Assembly: GCA_024036415.1 (NCBI GenBank)
Contig: JAMWET010005002.1
Span: 799,001 to 863,000, forward strand
Length of the DNA stretch: 64,000 bases
DNA from: Prochilodus magdalenae
Lineage: Eukaryota; Chordata; Actinopteri; Characiformes; Prochilodontidae
Direction of reading: 5' to 3'
This document shows, piece by piece, positions 27,051 to 39,639 of the stretch. Positions within the stretch are counted from its first letter, which is position 1, and each line of letters begins with the position of its first letter. The translations under genes and the position numbers were made by a program. Below the pieces are notes generated by a model. That model saw nothing but the letters and a program-made list of their open reading frames with translations. It was not told the DNA's origin and searched no databases.

Positions 27051-27354
27051 CTAAGCCGGTAAGACACCACTGGCATTGTGATTTTGTCTAAGGTTGACTG
27101 TACACCCTGAAGCTTTCCTGTAACTAGCTGCATGCAACATAAGAGTTGCACGCAACATATATATATATATACTCTACTGGAGTTTCAGCTCATACCTTCA
27201 TACCGTTCTGGCTATAAAGGCAGCCAACCAGGTGTCATTTACATATTTCCATCATATATAATTACATAGAATGGAATTCCTTCAATTCATTATTTCATCT
27301 GTCATTGCATTTGTTTTTTAAAGAAATTGAAAACTGTATAAAGAAAAAAACATG
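27051..27354. other. intron, nothing recognised
   Basis: Contains a (TA)n run at 27157-27170. Confidence 0.5.
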
Positions 27355-27525
27355 CATCTCCAGAATGGCAACTTCACAGGAAAGGGCAAAAACCTCATTT
27401 TGTTTCAAAGTAAGTCAATGGAACCCAACGTTTTACTTCAAGCGTTTCTGTTGGTCCATTCACCATGAAATCACAGTGTCTTTTTCATACAGTGTAAACA
27501 GCAGCTGACGTGTTCGAGAGTTGCA
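27355..27525 (+). repeat. dispersed repeat S2, copy 2
   Basis: Second copy of the sequence at 7610-7785, same orientation. Confidence 0.55.
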
Positions 27526-27699
27526 TATAAGATTCATGTTTTTCTTTGGACAGTGATGATATGTATGTCCCTGTAATTCTATACTCTGTTTTTTAATTTT
27601 AAATATGCTCATATGTTAAATAAGAAATTAATGTTTAAGTGGACATATGGTTAGTTACACATACAGGTGTATCCAGCTAGAAATGTTTTTGTCTAAAAT

Positions 27700-28640
27700 C
27701 GTTCAGAGAATGTGCAATGCAATGTTTTAATAATGTTTGCAGTGGGAAGTTTTCTTTTGGCTCTCAAAATGTTAATGATAGGAGAACTCTCTCTAAGAAC
27801 ACTGTCAACGGAGGTCTTAGTAACATCCGTAAAACATTGTCTGAATGTTGCACTTAGAATGTTCTTCTTTTGTGACCATGTAACATAATCAGTGACCCTG
27901 ACAACATCCGCAGAAATCCTCTGAACATTGCAGTTAAAACATTACATGTAAGTTCATAACCTTATAGGAACATTATCTGAAACTATAAACGTCTTTAAAA
28001 ACGTTCTTTAAACATTTGACTAAAACATGTACTTTAAATAGTGAGTAGTGGGTTAATGGGAACCTGGCATCATGTTTTAGAGGGTAAAGAAACTATATAT
28101 GTGTTCCTTAGATGTTCATTTAACTGTATTGGGTCTGCTGCCATGATAACATCCTCAAAGTATCCTCCGAACGTTGCATGGAAGACTGTCCTGGCACCCA
28201 GATGGTGGAATGAACTTCCACTGGCTGTCCGAACAGCAGACTCTCCTGCGCACACTCCTCCAGTGCTGGCCTGGAATTGCTAAGTAGTGCACTTATGCTG
28301 TATGCAGCTGCATGTCATGTATTCTTCTCTCTAGGTATCAGCACTGTACCTTGTTCAGGCAGTGCCTGAGCTCAAGGTGAGTTTTTGACTCTAATCCTCT
28401 TGTACTAGCTAGGAAACATTCTCGGACGGAGCACTAAGCACGTTTGTAAGCCACTCTGGATGAGAGCATCTACTTAATGCCTTAAATGTAAACCGTTAGC
28501 ATCTAACTTTATAGGAGCATTACCTGAACATTATAAACATCTTTAAAATCTTCTTCGTACTTTAGACTAAAACATTTACTTTAAAACTTTATAATAATTT
28601 GTAGGTATTGTTAGCCAAAGTTCTGGGAACGTTCCCTGCT
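27700..28640 (+). repeat. old dispersed repeat split by a nested insertion
   Basis: 27800-28160 and 28495-28640 share ATAAAC-TCTTTAAAA and ACTAAAACAT-TACTTTAAA motifs. Between them, about 28180-28495 carries CCAGATGGTGGAATGAACTT near its start and GTAAGCCACTCTGGATGAGA then GCATCTACTTAATGCC near its end. That tail is a widespread teleost SINE/LINE-type 3' end, also seen at 52480-52540. Boundaries approximate. Confidence 0.5.
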
Positions 28641-30984
28641 AGCTGGGGTAGGTGGAGCTAAACTCATCCTGTCACTGAGTCACAGTGCACCCAGGCCTAC
28701 TCCTCAGTAATAATATTCACCCTTCAGAGCCTGAATGAGCCTGAGCTCTGATTAAAGTTAGGGAACATTAAGAGAGGAGAAAATGAATTAAGCTGTGAGG
28801 AGTAATAGCAGGCTAATGAAGAACATAAAAACAGGTTGCCGCTTGTGTAGTCAGGAAAGCCGACTGCTGAAACGTTACCTTTAAGAAGCTCAGGAACTGA
28901 ACGTGATGGCCCACATAAGGTCCACACCTGAAGCATGAGCCTGGGGCTGTCTCGACTGTGGTCTTTAGCATGTTCAGTATGTTAGGTTGGCAGCATGGAA
29001 CACAAACCATTATTGTCCATAGTTCTCGCTTAATAAATCTAAATTGTGAGCCCGGTTTACTTGTTTATCAGGCTGTAGATTAGTAGTAATTGTGTTGTCA
29101 TTTTATTGATAAAGAATACATGCTGTGCTGCTGGACGTGGTCTCAGTGCTACCACTGGGAAGTACATAGGTCAGCTCTGTAATGCTAGGAGTGCAGACTA
29201 TATCACGGAGGGACTGATATTAGGTAGTTTATTTTGTGGCACTTTGACACTTTAAAAAACCTTTATTCTGCTCTGTCCTAGAAACTGTGTCTGTGGCGTG
29301 CACCAGTGAGTTGGTTAATGGGAACTGGGTATAATTAAACATATTTATTAATAGATAATAATAATAATTGAATACATAAATGAATAATTAAAACATAATA
29401 ATTATAATAACAGTAATAATTAATGTTCATTTAACTGTACAGGATCTATGTTCATTAGCGTACAACAGAATGTCTATAAGTGTTGTAAAGATGAAAATAT
29501 GTTTTTTATATCTTATGTAATTGGTCTGTAAAACCCTGTAGCGTGTAAATGTATGCTCTGTTAGTGAAAAGCTACTGAATGCCTGGTGAGACCTCTATAA
29601 ATGGATGTATTGAGTGTAATTGTGCAGAAACAACTGGTGGGTACAAGGTGTGAAATGCCCTCCACCCACCAGGATATTTCTATTAGTCTATTATTTCTAG
29701 TTTAATACAGTTTATTACTGTTGAGTCATTAAAATCTCACTAGAAAATTAAAACCATAATTTTGTAACTAAAATACATTAAAACTGCCATTTCTTACTAT
29801 CTGAAGCCTTAAACACTGCAGCCTGTTTTATTTCTTCTCTACTGATCCGATAAAATCAATGGTGTGACATCATGTGGCCTGAAATGACCAGATGAGGTGT
29901 TCTTAGGTATTCTGACTAGCTGTTTCATGAAACTAGCTTCATAAAGTTAAGAAGATGGTTGCAGCCATTTTCATATGAGCTGGGAGAAGTTTAATATTAT
30001 AGTGGAATTCAAGCAACAAAAGTTGCATGAAAGTTTGACTGTGTAAAATGTTTTGTTATGTTTAATCCATGTCCAAGAAGGACATATACAAGCGATTTTA
30101 CTTATTGGACTTGGCCGGTACAATGCTCCTAAAGACAGATTGCCTAATTAAGTTTCATTGCAGAAAGATAAACAGATATTCAGATGACTTCTGCTTTGCA
30201 TTTGTGCTTTGAAAGCTGCCACAAACTCTTCACACTAAAGCACAAGCATATACAAATCAGCAGCTCTCTTTGTTTTATATAAGCTCACACAGAAACACAG
30301 CACACACACATGCATGCACTGGGCTGCAAATAAGTGTAAACAGGCATGTTAACAACCTTAGCTTCCATGAGCTGCAGAGTATAGGCCTGCAAGGATCAAG
30401 GCTTGAACCTGCATCTTTTAGACCTGACCAGGCAACACCCCTGGTTTTATTCAAAGGGCACCTTCACCCAGTCCCCAAGCTTCAGTTATTCCAAAGACAG
30501 CCATGACATACAATGCCATTATAGAGTGAGTGTGAGAGGGAGAGAGAAATTAATAGCAAGTGGCATAAATGGATAAATGAATTTAAAAATGAATGGAGGA
30601 AAGTCGTAGGAAAATAAGTGAACATCAGTTAATCGTTAACAAAAAACTAAGGACTTCTACCATTTGGTGGACCACCAAAACATTCATCAACAGATATAGA
30701 GCACCTAACTAAAATGAACAGTGTAAAGTTATGACCGTATGTCATAGACATCAATGTACTGTATTGTGCTACAGAGATATCTAACAAAGTTAGCATGCTA
30801 TCCAGCTAGTCCCAGCCGGTCCTCTCTCATGATACCACTTTGTACCTCAGGAGGTGACTGTGACATCAAGTTTAAATCAGTCCAAAATGAGAAGATGTAG
30901 AAGAAGCACTTCTCGAACCTTGGCAGTTAAGATTGATGCTGCATTGCACCGCTAGAGACGTTCTTGGCGCCTAAAGGGGTGAAG
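28641..30984. other. intron; partial repeat copy at 29300-29460
   Basis: 29300-29460 shares GTTAATGGGAAC and ATGTTCATTTAACTGTA with 28053-28130, so it is probably another copy of the repeat just before it. The rest shows nothing recognised. Confidence 0.45.
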
Positions 30985-31320
30985 TTTGCAGCAGTGCTGC
31001 TGGACACCTCAGTGACATTGTTGGACTGAGAATCATCCACAAACCAAAACTATCCAGCCTACAGCGTCTTGAGGGCAGCTTTCAGTGGGCAGCATCCTGA
31101 GAGCAGCATCCTGTGTCGACTGATGAAGGACTAGAGGATGTCCAACACTGCACTGTGCAGCAGGAGATGCGCTATCGTTTCTGACTTCACATCTACAAGG
31201 TGGACCAGCAAGGTAGGAGTGTCTAAAAGAGTGGACAGTGAGTGGACACAGGGTTTAAACACTCCAACAGCAGCACTGTAGTGTCTGATCCACTCACACC
31301 AGCACAAGTGTAGATAAGAG
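30985..31320 (+). mobile_element. non-autonomous element K, copy 2 (internal part)
   Basis: ACCAAAACTATCCAGCC, TGATGAAGGAC, TTCTGACTTCACATCTACAA, GTAGGAGTGTCTAA, GTGGACAGTGAGTGGACACA and TGATCCACTCACACCAGCAC occur in the same order as in the copy at 41753-42720. The terminal inverted repeats are missing. No coding content. Confidence 0.75.
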
Positions 31321-32134
31321 GAGGTGGTGAAGAACTAATGACTTATCTCTGACTTCTGCACAGTACTGTACTGATGGGATATTGGGAAGGATGGAGGGAT
31401 TAGCTGACCTTTAGCTTTGGTTCTAGAGAGAATTCTTGGTCAGGGAAAGCTCCAGGACTACTGTGTCCTGGTTCTTCAATGTCATTTCCGTTGAATTAGC
31501 CTGTGATTTGACTATGGGTTAGCTGATAAGCTGCAGCTAAACTGAGCTGGCCCTAGTGCTGTGTGTGCTGTCACTCTCTTGCTGTCTCTCAGAGCAAAGC
31601 CTCAGGCATCGGGCATGGTGGCTCCAAAAAAGACAGATGAAGGCAATAAAGTAGCCAGCCTTCTGACACCTCATTTGAACCTGGTGGAAGATGAGGGGGG
31701 GACTAGTTTTATATGTGTGTGCGTGTATGTGTGTGTGTAGGGCAGCCCAGTCAATATTCATACTGTTTGCTGATAAAGCCACTCCTGATGAGGCTCATCC
31801 CTTAGGAAATGAGGGGTGAATGGAATGATGTTGAGTTTAATCTCAGGACTGTTATTAAAGGCTTTTGCTACAGTACACGCACTGCCAGCTGTCTACCTTC
31901 CGAGCGAAGGAGAGCAGAGGAACAGGGAAGTGATTTGCCTGTGAATTAGCTTTGCATATAATAGACCCTCAGAGCAGAGAGGTTTGCATGTGGGTTTGTG
32001 TATGTGTGCATACGTCAAACGAGGGCTAGTTCTTCTTTAGAAAATGAGGGTTTTTGGATGTTTTCAATAATAGCTATGAAATAAAGTAAGCAGAAGAAGA
32101 AAAGGAAGTGTGAATAAATGAATATTCAAGGTGA
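31321..32134. other. intron; GT run only
   Basis: GT-rich run at 31712-31738. Nothing else recognised. Confidence 0.5.
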
Positions 32135-32510
32135 GTCCCACCGGTGAAACCTCGGTGAAGGTGAGACCTCGGTGAAGACTACCAATGAATCCGTGTGTGA
32201 AGGCACTGTGGTCAGTGCCAATTTGAACGGTTTGTTGTCGCACATCCAGAAGACCTGGTGTCACTTTCCCCTACACCCCTACCGAACAATCTGCAGGAAC
32301 TGTGTGAGAATATTCAAGCTGTATGGGATGGGTTATCACAGGACACCATTAGGAACCTTTACAACTCCATGTCGAGACGTCTGGCATGTTGCGTTAGCAA
32401 ACATGGCCGCCCGACCCCCTAATATATTGTTCTTGGTAACCTTTATCTTCCTTCCCAATAGCAGTGCAATCCCACACTTCCTTCTGGGTGCAACATTGTT
32501 TGGATTATGA
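32135..32510 (+). mobile_element. Tc1-like relic, family B copy 3 (internally deleted)
   Basis: Starts within the first-catalytic region (GACTACCAATGAATCC matches GACGACCAACGAATCC at 18047-18062). It then jumps to the C-terminal region, where QAVWDGLSQDTIRNLYNSM can be read with a frame change, and ends with CACTTCCTTCTGGGTGCAAC, the family terminal sequence. Central catalytic region lost. Confidence 0.68.
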
Positions 32511-32569
32511 TGGTATATATGCAGTATATCTGTATATATAGTATAAATTTATGGTAAATGTTAATGAGT

Positions 32570-32955
32570 TTCCAGACAGAACCCAGTCCACGTAATCCAA
32601 AACATATTCAGTGATGTTGAGGTCTGGCCTCTTGGGTGGTCAGTCCATTGTTCTAGCAACACCAGCAGCTAGCTTCTTTATTTGATTTGCTAATGTTTTT
32701 GTTTTGTCTGTCTCTTTGTCTCAGTAACAGCTTCTTGACAGCTACACATCCTTTCACTGCTGTCTTTGCACTGCCTTTTTCTGGTGAGTGGAAGGAAGGG
32801 ACTATGTGTCTTTTTTTCCAACCTGAAGTGAGAATGGAGCATGACTTTTTTTCTTCTCTCTCAATAATGAAAGCTATAAATACTGTTTATCTGATGGTGA
32901 CAGTTTTGGGGTTCTACCAGGTCTTTCCAATTATACTGCTCTGCTAATCATTTTT
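32570..32955 (-). mobile_element. Tc1-like relic, family D copy 4
   Basis: CAGTGATGTTGAGGTCTGG, then GGTGGTCAGTCCATTGTTCT and ACACCAGCAGCT, align with the minus-strand relic at 15360-15430. The following 300 bases align to 1300-1500. Lies 60 bases from a family B relic. Confidence 0.55.
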
Positions 32956-34314
32956 GAATTATAGTTTGAAAAGATCCTCTTTTTATTGTAATTATTCTGT
33001 ACCTTATGCTAGAGAATTATGTTATAATTAATGTAGGTCTGCAAGACATTGGAAAAAAATGGCAATGCAATTGCTTACCTGTAATATATATATTGCGAAA
33101 TAAAAAACATTCTTGACTTTGCACCAGATGAACATCAGTTTTTAAACATTCACAGTAAAACTTTTGGGGTGAAACACCTGAGAAATTACATTTTACCATC
33201 TTTTGTGAGTGTGACGCATATTTTCTGGATCTTTAATGCCCTTTAATCGGTTTCAGTGCACCAAACACATAAGCACCTGAGCGCTGGCACTACTTCTCCA
33301 TGTTTATCCAAGAAGCCTTAAAACAGAGGAGGAACCAAGCTTTTCTTTTCTATCCAGCAGCAAAAAATATGTTGCACAACTTTCATGTCATATGATTTGT
33401 CTTACTAAACATTGCACATCCTGCATTGTAAGTATTGCACATGTGCACAATATATTGTGCAGCTGTAATTAAATCTGCTCAGAAACACCGCACGGGCTTG
33501 GGCTTTGTGTGTGCTTTGAATGGAAACGTAACAATAGAGGGTGGTCTCTGACTTTCACACAGTACTGTATCGAGCAAGTGCAAGTGCTTATAGACAACCC
33601 CACAGGGTCATGTGCGAGATGTATGTGTGTAAGCGAATGTGCTGTTTGTCTCTGTACATTAGACGGTAATTAGCAGATGTCACCCTCTGTGCTTTTCTCC
33701 TAGAACTGATGACCCTGGTGACAAAGCCATGGAAGACTGCTCTGACCTTTTCCTCGCCTTAGATTAATTTTCTGGTGTGTGTGTGTGTGTGTGTGTGTAT
33801 GTAAAAGAGAGAAGGTCTGTCCTGTGGCCACAGCCATTTCTCAGACTAAACCCACCTTATATCGTTGTCTTTCATGGTGGCATTAGCATTTAAATCAATT
33901 ACCCAAGACAATCATTTCCTCACATGACCCTACAACCTACAGAAGAACAAAAAACCTACTGATTTAAAACCCTCTGACAACAGACATCAACAAGCAGCTG
34001 CTGAATTATGTCACTAGATTTTATACAGAACATAGGCCTTAATAAAACGCTGTCAGGAATTCTTTGGTCAACAGCATTTGTAATTAAAATGTAAATCTGT
34101 ATAATCTGTTTTTTCAGGGATTAACACAGTCAAGTAACTCGCTGGTGATCTCTTCTGAGCATTTGGTGTTGGTACCTTGAGCTTGTTTAAATCTGCCACC
34201 AGAGAAATTACAATGCGTGTTATGAATCAGCATGTAGGCCTACTTCATGTTTTGGAGTGTCACCATGCTCTGTTGCAACTGGGTTACAAGGAGTTGTGGT
34301 TGAAATCATCCCCT
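32956..34314. other. intron; (TG)n at 33775-33800
   Basis: One GT microsatellite of about 13 units. The rest shows nothing recognised. Confidence 0.5.
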
Positions 34315-36300
34315 ACAAATCTGACAACATTCTAGCTCTGCAAGCTGTTTACCCTTTAGAGGTGAGAATGAATGGGCACAGTGCATGCCAGCATCACACC
34401 AACAAAATAATAATAAAATCCGGATCGAAGCTGTATGCCCAGCTAGCTAAGAGACCCAGCGCCCGTGGCTCAACTTCGTTATTATATTTTATAAATAATG
34501 TACTAATAAGAACTAATAAGATGCCATTTTGCTTTAATACATTAGGCTGAAGTGTAATGAACCAGGAGTAAAACAGAGGAAGGTTACTTTATCAAACATA
34601 ATTTGCAGCAACAAATAGTCAATCGTAATATATTACTGTACTATAGCCAGAAGGAATAAACCTACAGGAACTAAACTTGCTGGGTTGGTTTAACCGCATG
34701 AGGCACGTGAACAATTCAGGTTTCGTACTCGACCTGGGAGACTTACTCAAACCACTAAGAGAGAGAGCTGACGGATTTTCCTAAATGCGCTGAGCTGTCC
34801 AACAGCCATGATTGTGAACATTCATGAGCAGTGGTGCCCTCCATGAGTCATCCTGTTAGTGGTTGCACTACTGGCTAATGGCTGCAGGACTACACGCTCA
34901 CAGACCATAACAAGGACGGCCATTAACACCACATTAACATGGCCAAAGACTGCAATGGGGTCGTGCCAGACTGTCATGGAGTGATTTAGAATGGCAGTCC
35001 AATCCCATTTTGTAATTTTCCCCTACCGCTTGTTTTGAAATATCATCTTGCCCATCGGAACTGGGTTACATGGGGCTGTGGTTGAAACAGGACAACCCTT
35101 CAAGAACCTAATATGTCCTCAGAAAAATAGCTACCAGGCTACTAGGGTCCTCTGTAGGCCAGCTTATGTTGTATCTGTGGTCGATTGTGTATTATACTAA
35201 GTTTGGAAAGCATGGGACAGGCTCTGTATGAATACCAGTGATGGCCATACACCATGTACAAACAGCCACTGTGAGCCTTAAAGAGTTAACAGGCTAGGGG
35301 CTAGCTCTATTTCAATTAAGACTGAACCACATTGTTCATACCTACAAAAGCAGCACTTCCCCCATCCCCTAAGTCCTGATTTAACCCCTGGGCTTACGTT
35401 TCACCAACAGACTGACCACACAACAAATTCTGAAGAAAGGTCCCTATTAAGTTAAGAAGGATTAAAGTGAATAATGAGCTAGACTCCAGGCCTGCTGCAC
35501 CTAACAAGGTTAACGTTATTTGGTGCTTTCTGTTTTGCATTTGCAAAGGTGTTATATGACTTACGTGCTCAACAGGAAGCAGCCCACATGCGCCCAGGGT
35601 GCACACACCCTCTACTGCACGCATTGTCAACACTCCGCTTGTCGCTGACCTGCAGCAGGTCTAGTAATCCCTCCCGATCTTTACTGTAAACCACGCTGGA
35701 TTTCACCGGTGCTTTCTCGCTAAAAATAACCCTGCCTTACCAGAGTCTCTCGCAGAAGCTGAGAAAGAATCCGACTCTTACACGCGGCTTTTCGGTTCCC
35801 ACCAAGCCTCGAATGGAAAAAATGCACAAGTGTATAATAGCAGTCTAATTATTCCCAATACTGAACCTACCCACTATTAGCTTAAGCCTCTTATTGCATT
35901 CCAGCCCTGTAAGCAGTGGCTGTTTACCCTTCAGAGGTGAGAATGGATGGGCACAGTGCATGCCAGCATCACACCAATAGCGCTATGGGCAGGGTCCGAA
36001 AGGGGTGAAGAACATGTCTATAAAATAAATTATAATAAAAACAGGAACAAAGCTGTATGCTCAGAGACCCTGCGCCCACAGCCCAACTATGTTATTATAT
36101 TGTATAAATAATGTACATGCATAAGAACTAATTAGTGAGCATTTCGCTTTAATACATAAGGCTGAGGTGTAATGAACCAGGTGTTTCTTTATCAAACTAT
36201 AATCCGTAGCAACAAATAGTCAATTGCAATGTATTACTATACTCTATCCAGAAGGAATCAGCCTACAAAAATGAAACTTGGTGAGCAGGTTTAATAGCAT
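34315..36300 (+). repeat. direct duplication of about 1.6-kb spacing carrying a transposon at the same site
   Basis: 34340-34700 and 35920-36300 match in order: TTTACCCTT-AGAGGTGAGAA, GGCACAGTGCATGCCAGCAT, AAGCTGTATGC, GAGACCC-GCGCCC, TGAAGTGTAATGAACCAGG/TGAGGTGTAATGAACCAGG, CAACAAATAGTCAAT. Both copies then enter the left end of a family B Tc1 element at the same base context. The offset is about 1576 at the start and 1601 at the transposon, so a few small indels separate the copies. Confidence 0.7.
34645..35000 (+). mobile_element. Tc1-like relic, family B copy 4 (N-terminal part)
   Basis: Begins with CCAGAAGGAATAAACC, then CTCCATGAGTCATCCTGTTA, TGGCTAATGGCTGCAGGACT and GTGCCAGACTGTCATGGAGTG, which align with 17850-17985. 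Stops short of the catalytic region. Confidence 0.62.
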
Positions 36301-36600
36301 TAGGCACGCAAAGTTTCATGCTTGCCATGCGTCACATGTGCAGAAGGCCCGGTGTCACTCCACCTCCACCCCTACTACACAATCTGCAGGAGCTGTGTGA
36401 GAATTTAAGATGCATGGGATGGATTATCACAGGACACCAATAGGAACATCTACAACTCCATGCCGAGACGCCTGGTATGTTGAATTAGCTCAATAAATGT
36501 TCCCCATATCAGTCTAAATGTATCATTTATTGTTCCTGGTAACCTTTATCTTCCTTCCCAATAGTCCTGCAGTCCCACACTTCCTTCTGCAAAAGTTTTA
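36245..36600 (+). mobile_element. Tc1-like relic, family B copy 5 (internally deleted, both ends)
   Basis: Left end CCAGAAGGAATCAGCC and right end CACACTTCCTTCTG are inverted relatives of each other. The interior jumps from the 5' region (CTTGCCATGCGTCACATGTG) straight to the C-terminal region (GGTGTCACTCCACCTCC then GATGGATTATCACAGGACAC). At about 355 bp it is the size of a MITE-like deletion derivative. Confidence 0.68.
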
Positions 36601-38115
36601 CTGATGATGAGTCTACTTCACTATTTAGCTGTTATTTAGTGAACTGGTGTAACAAACTGTAAACTCTATTGCATAAAGCTAATATTTGGTTTGTCTGCAT
36701 ATTAGAATATATTCCATATCATACTGCCTTAAATGACATGAAACTACACAACATTTAGCAAACAGCACAGCAAATACTCAGAAAGAGTAGCAAGGTCTAC
36801 AGTCTGGGTAATTAATTGGGTCAGTTTTTCTAAACGTGGATTAAGCCTATGTAAGTTCTTTATATGTAAGTAGATACAGCCATGCTAGTCCTCTTAGGTT
36901 AGGCTTAGGCTAGTCCTGGTTAGGACTTCAGAAGCTGAACAGCATCAGCCAATCACATCTTGATTTCCAATGATTAGGACCAATATTACGGGACAAAACA
37001 TTATCCTAGGCTTACGTGATGTTCAAGGTACCTAACTGATGGAGTTTCACACAGATTAACCAATACCTTGCAGTCAGACGTTAGAAATGGAAAACAGCTG
37101 TAGCTCTATGCCAGGGCTTTTTACTCAAGGTTCCATTGTAAGGCTGCGTAAGTTAATGGAAAATATGTGTAAAGCTTCAAGTCCAAAATGAAATGTATTT
37201 TACCAGCTTTGAATGTCAGTGACAGGTTAATCTGAATCTCTATTAACTTAGCACTACCATACTTCTATTGTGTAGGGACACTAGCAGAAATTAGCCTTAG
37301 GTTTTAGCATTTATGGCCCAAATTAAAGGCTAGCTGTTACAATAGTGACAATGGTTTATGAAGCACAAAGAAAACCTAGACTCTAGATGGGCACATGTTC
37401 CTATTTTAAGATGCTTTCGAAATGCTGGCACTGAATTGTGAAATCTCATCATGCTGGGAAAATACAAAGGCTGGTTTAGGGCATGATGCGACATATGGGC
37501 ATCAGCAGACGCTAAAGAAACATTTGCCTTGTGGAGGCATCTGTTGTGTCCACTAAATGGTAGTGATTCAGCATTATGAAAGAATAGAATCTCCGTAACT
37601 CAAAGGGCAAAGGATGACTCAACATCTCACCGGCCAGCTTGCATTATGCAAACTCATCCGTCTAGAATTTATTTATTTTGGTCTCCATTCCTTCTCAAAA
37701 CCTTCTCACAAAGAATGGAAGCTATTTTTAGACATCAACGTAATCTTCAGAGGCGGAATATCCTGGGTGGTGTCAGAACATGAGTGGATTCAGCTTGCAA
37801 TATTTAAGCAAAAGCTATTATACCGCCTTGTAGTCAACAGGCCAGGGCCTATCCGGTGTCTGAGGTTTGCTTCTATGAATCTGCACTCAAGCTACAAGGC
37901 CCATGTAGCTCACAAGTAAGACAACAATCATCATTGAGAAAACTGCATGACTTAAGCATTACATACAGTGCTGTTATGTAATCTCAAAGAGACTTGTGTA
38001 TGCAGTTTCTGACCCTGCAGTTCCATCACAATCTCTAAAAACAAATGACTGATAGGCAAATGATTGATATATAGGACACACATTAATTGTTATGCAATTA
38101 TGAGCTATTAATATA
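36601..38115. other. intron; short possible repeat at 36820-36920
   Basis: TGGATTAAGCCTATGTAAG and GGTTAGGCTTAGGCTAGTCC are partly self-complementary and resemble a teleost palindromic repeat. The rest shows nothing recognised. Confidence 0.4.
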
Positions 38116-39597
38116 CACTGCTCAAAAAAATAAAGGGAACACTTTTTAATCAGAGTATAGCATCAACTCAGTTCCACTTCAGGCATAATGATCTTGTCAG
38201 TTAAGCTGTTATTTAAGCTGAAATTAACAACAGGTGCTGTAGAGGAGCAACAATAAGACACCCCCCAAAACAGGAATGGTTTAAAAGGACGAGGTCATTG
38301 TCATCTTTTCCCACTGATTCTTCACTAGTTTTGCAGTTGCCTTGGGTCAGCGTCACTACTAGTACCATTGGGCGGTACCTGGACCCTACAGAGGTTGCAC
38401 AGGTAGTCCAACTGCTGAAGGTTGGCACATCAATATGTGCCATTGCCACAAGGTTTGCTGTGTCTCCCAGCACAGTCTTAAGAGTACGGTGGAGATTCCA
38501 GGAGACAGGCAGTTACTCTAAGAGAGCTGGACAAGGCTGTAGAAGGTCCTTAACCCCTCAGCAGGACCGGTATCTGCTCCTTTGTGCAAGGCGGAACAAG
38601 ATGAGCACTGCCAGAGCCCTACTGCTGTGAATGTGTCTGACCAAACAATCAGAAACAGGGCTCATGAGGGCGGCCTGAGGGCCCAACGTCCTGTAGTGGG
38701 CCCTGTGCTCACTGGCCAGCACCGTACAGCTCGATTGGCATTTGCCACAGAATACCAGAACTGGCAGATCCACCACAGGCGCCTTGTGCTTTTCACAGAT
38801 GAGAGCAGGTTTTACCTGAGCACATGTGACAGACGTGACAGGCTCTGGAGATGCCGTGGCGAATGTTATGCCGCCTGCGACATCATTCAGCATGACTGGT
38901 TTGGTGGGTCAGTGATGGTCTGGGGAGGCATATCCCTGGAAGGACACACAGACCTCTGCAGGCTAGACAACGGCACCCTGACTGCTATTAGGCATCTGGA
39001 TGAAATCCTCGGACCCCTTGTCTGACCCTACGCTGGTGCAGTGGGTCCTGGGTTCCTTCTGGTGCACAACAATGCCCATCCTCATGTGGCGAGAGTATGC
39101 AGGCAGTTCTTGGAGAATGAAGGAATTGCTACCATTGACTGGCCCTCCGGCTCGCCTGACCTAAATCCAATAGAACACCTCTGGGACATTATGTTTCGGT
39201 CCATCTGACGCCACCAGGTTGCACTTCAGACTGTCCAAGAGCTCAGTGATGCCCTCAGTGAGGTCCAGATCTGGGAGGAGATCCCCCAGGACACCATCCG
39301 TTGTCTCATTAGGAGCATGTGGAGGCCATACAAACTACTGAGTACCATTTTGAGTTGCTGCAATGGAATTTGGGTTAAATGGACAAGCCTGCTGCATCAT
39401 CCTTTTGCTTTGATTTTCAGGGTGTCTTTGAATTCAACCCTCTGTAGGGTGATCATTTTCATTTCCATCAAACGATGTGGCATCCTTTCGTTTCTAACAC
39501 ATTACCCAGTCTATATGAGGAAAGATATTCTACATGATTTTTTCCCATTGAGATCTGATGTGTTTTCAAAGTGTTCCCTTTATTTTTTTGAGCAGTG
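38116..39597 (+). mobile_element. Tc1-like transposon A, near full length with intact terminal inverted repeats
   Basis: Left end CACTGCTCAAAAAAATAAA (38116-38134), preceded by TATA. The right end at 39571-39597 is its reverse complement, extending through GGGAACAC; this terminal sequence is typical of a teleost Tc1 family. About 1.48 kb, the normal size for such elements. The left TA is present; on the right the expected TA is replaced by TTTTA, so the target duplication is mutated. Encloses a broken transposase. Confidence 0.93.
38298..39345 (+). pseudogene. Tc1/mariner transposase pseudogene (family A)
   Basis: Codes for a Tc1-type DDE transposase, which cuts at the terminal inverted repeats and inserts at TA. 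The first frame runs from 38298 and includes two helix-turn-helix regions (KVGTSICAIATRFAVSPST; KRAGQGCRRSLT). A frame change near 38618-38630, probably a small deletion, shifts it. The next frame carries NVSDQTIRNRAHEGGLRA and LVLFTDESRFYL (first catalytic Asp), then VMVWGGISLEG. TGA at 39023 and at 39206 are each followed by C and fit CGA-to-TGA decay. The second catalytic Asp is Asn (AAC at 39068, VHNNAHPH). [12 protein letters not shown] with the third catalytic residue is intact. The C-terminal tail is also shortened. No activity expected. Confidence 0.93.
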
Positions 39598-39639
39598 TTT
39601 TATTAATAGCTATTCTATAACATATTATAATATATCATT

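Noticed and set aside
30330..30500. tRNA-derived SINE with B-box-like GGCTTGAACCTGC
   Set aside because: No matching A box or cloverleaf, and no second copy in the window.
34315..36300. Pair of LTRs of a small retroelement
   Set aside because: The direct copies contain a Tc1 end within them, and I saw no primer-binding site, polypurine tract or TG...CA ends; a duplication explains them better.
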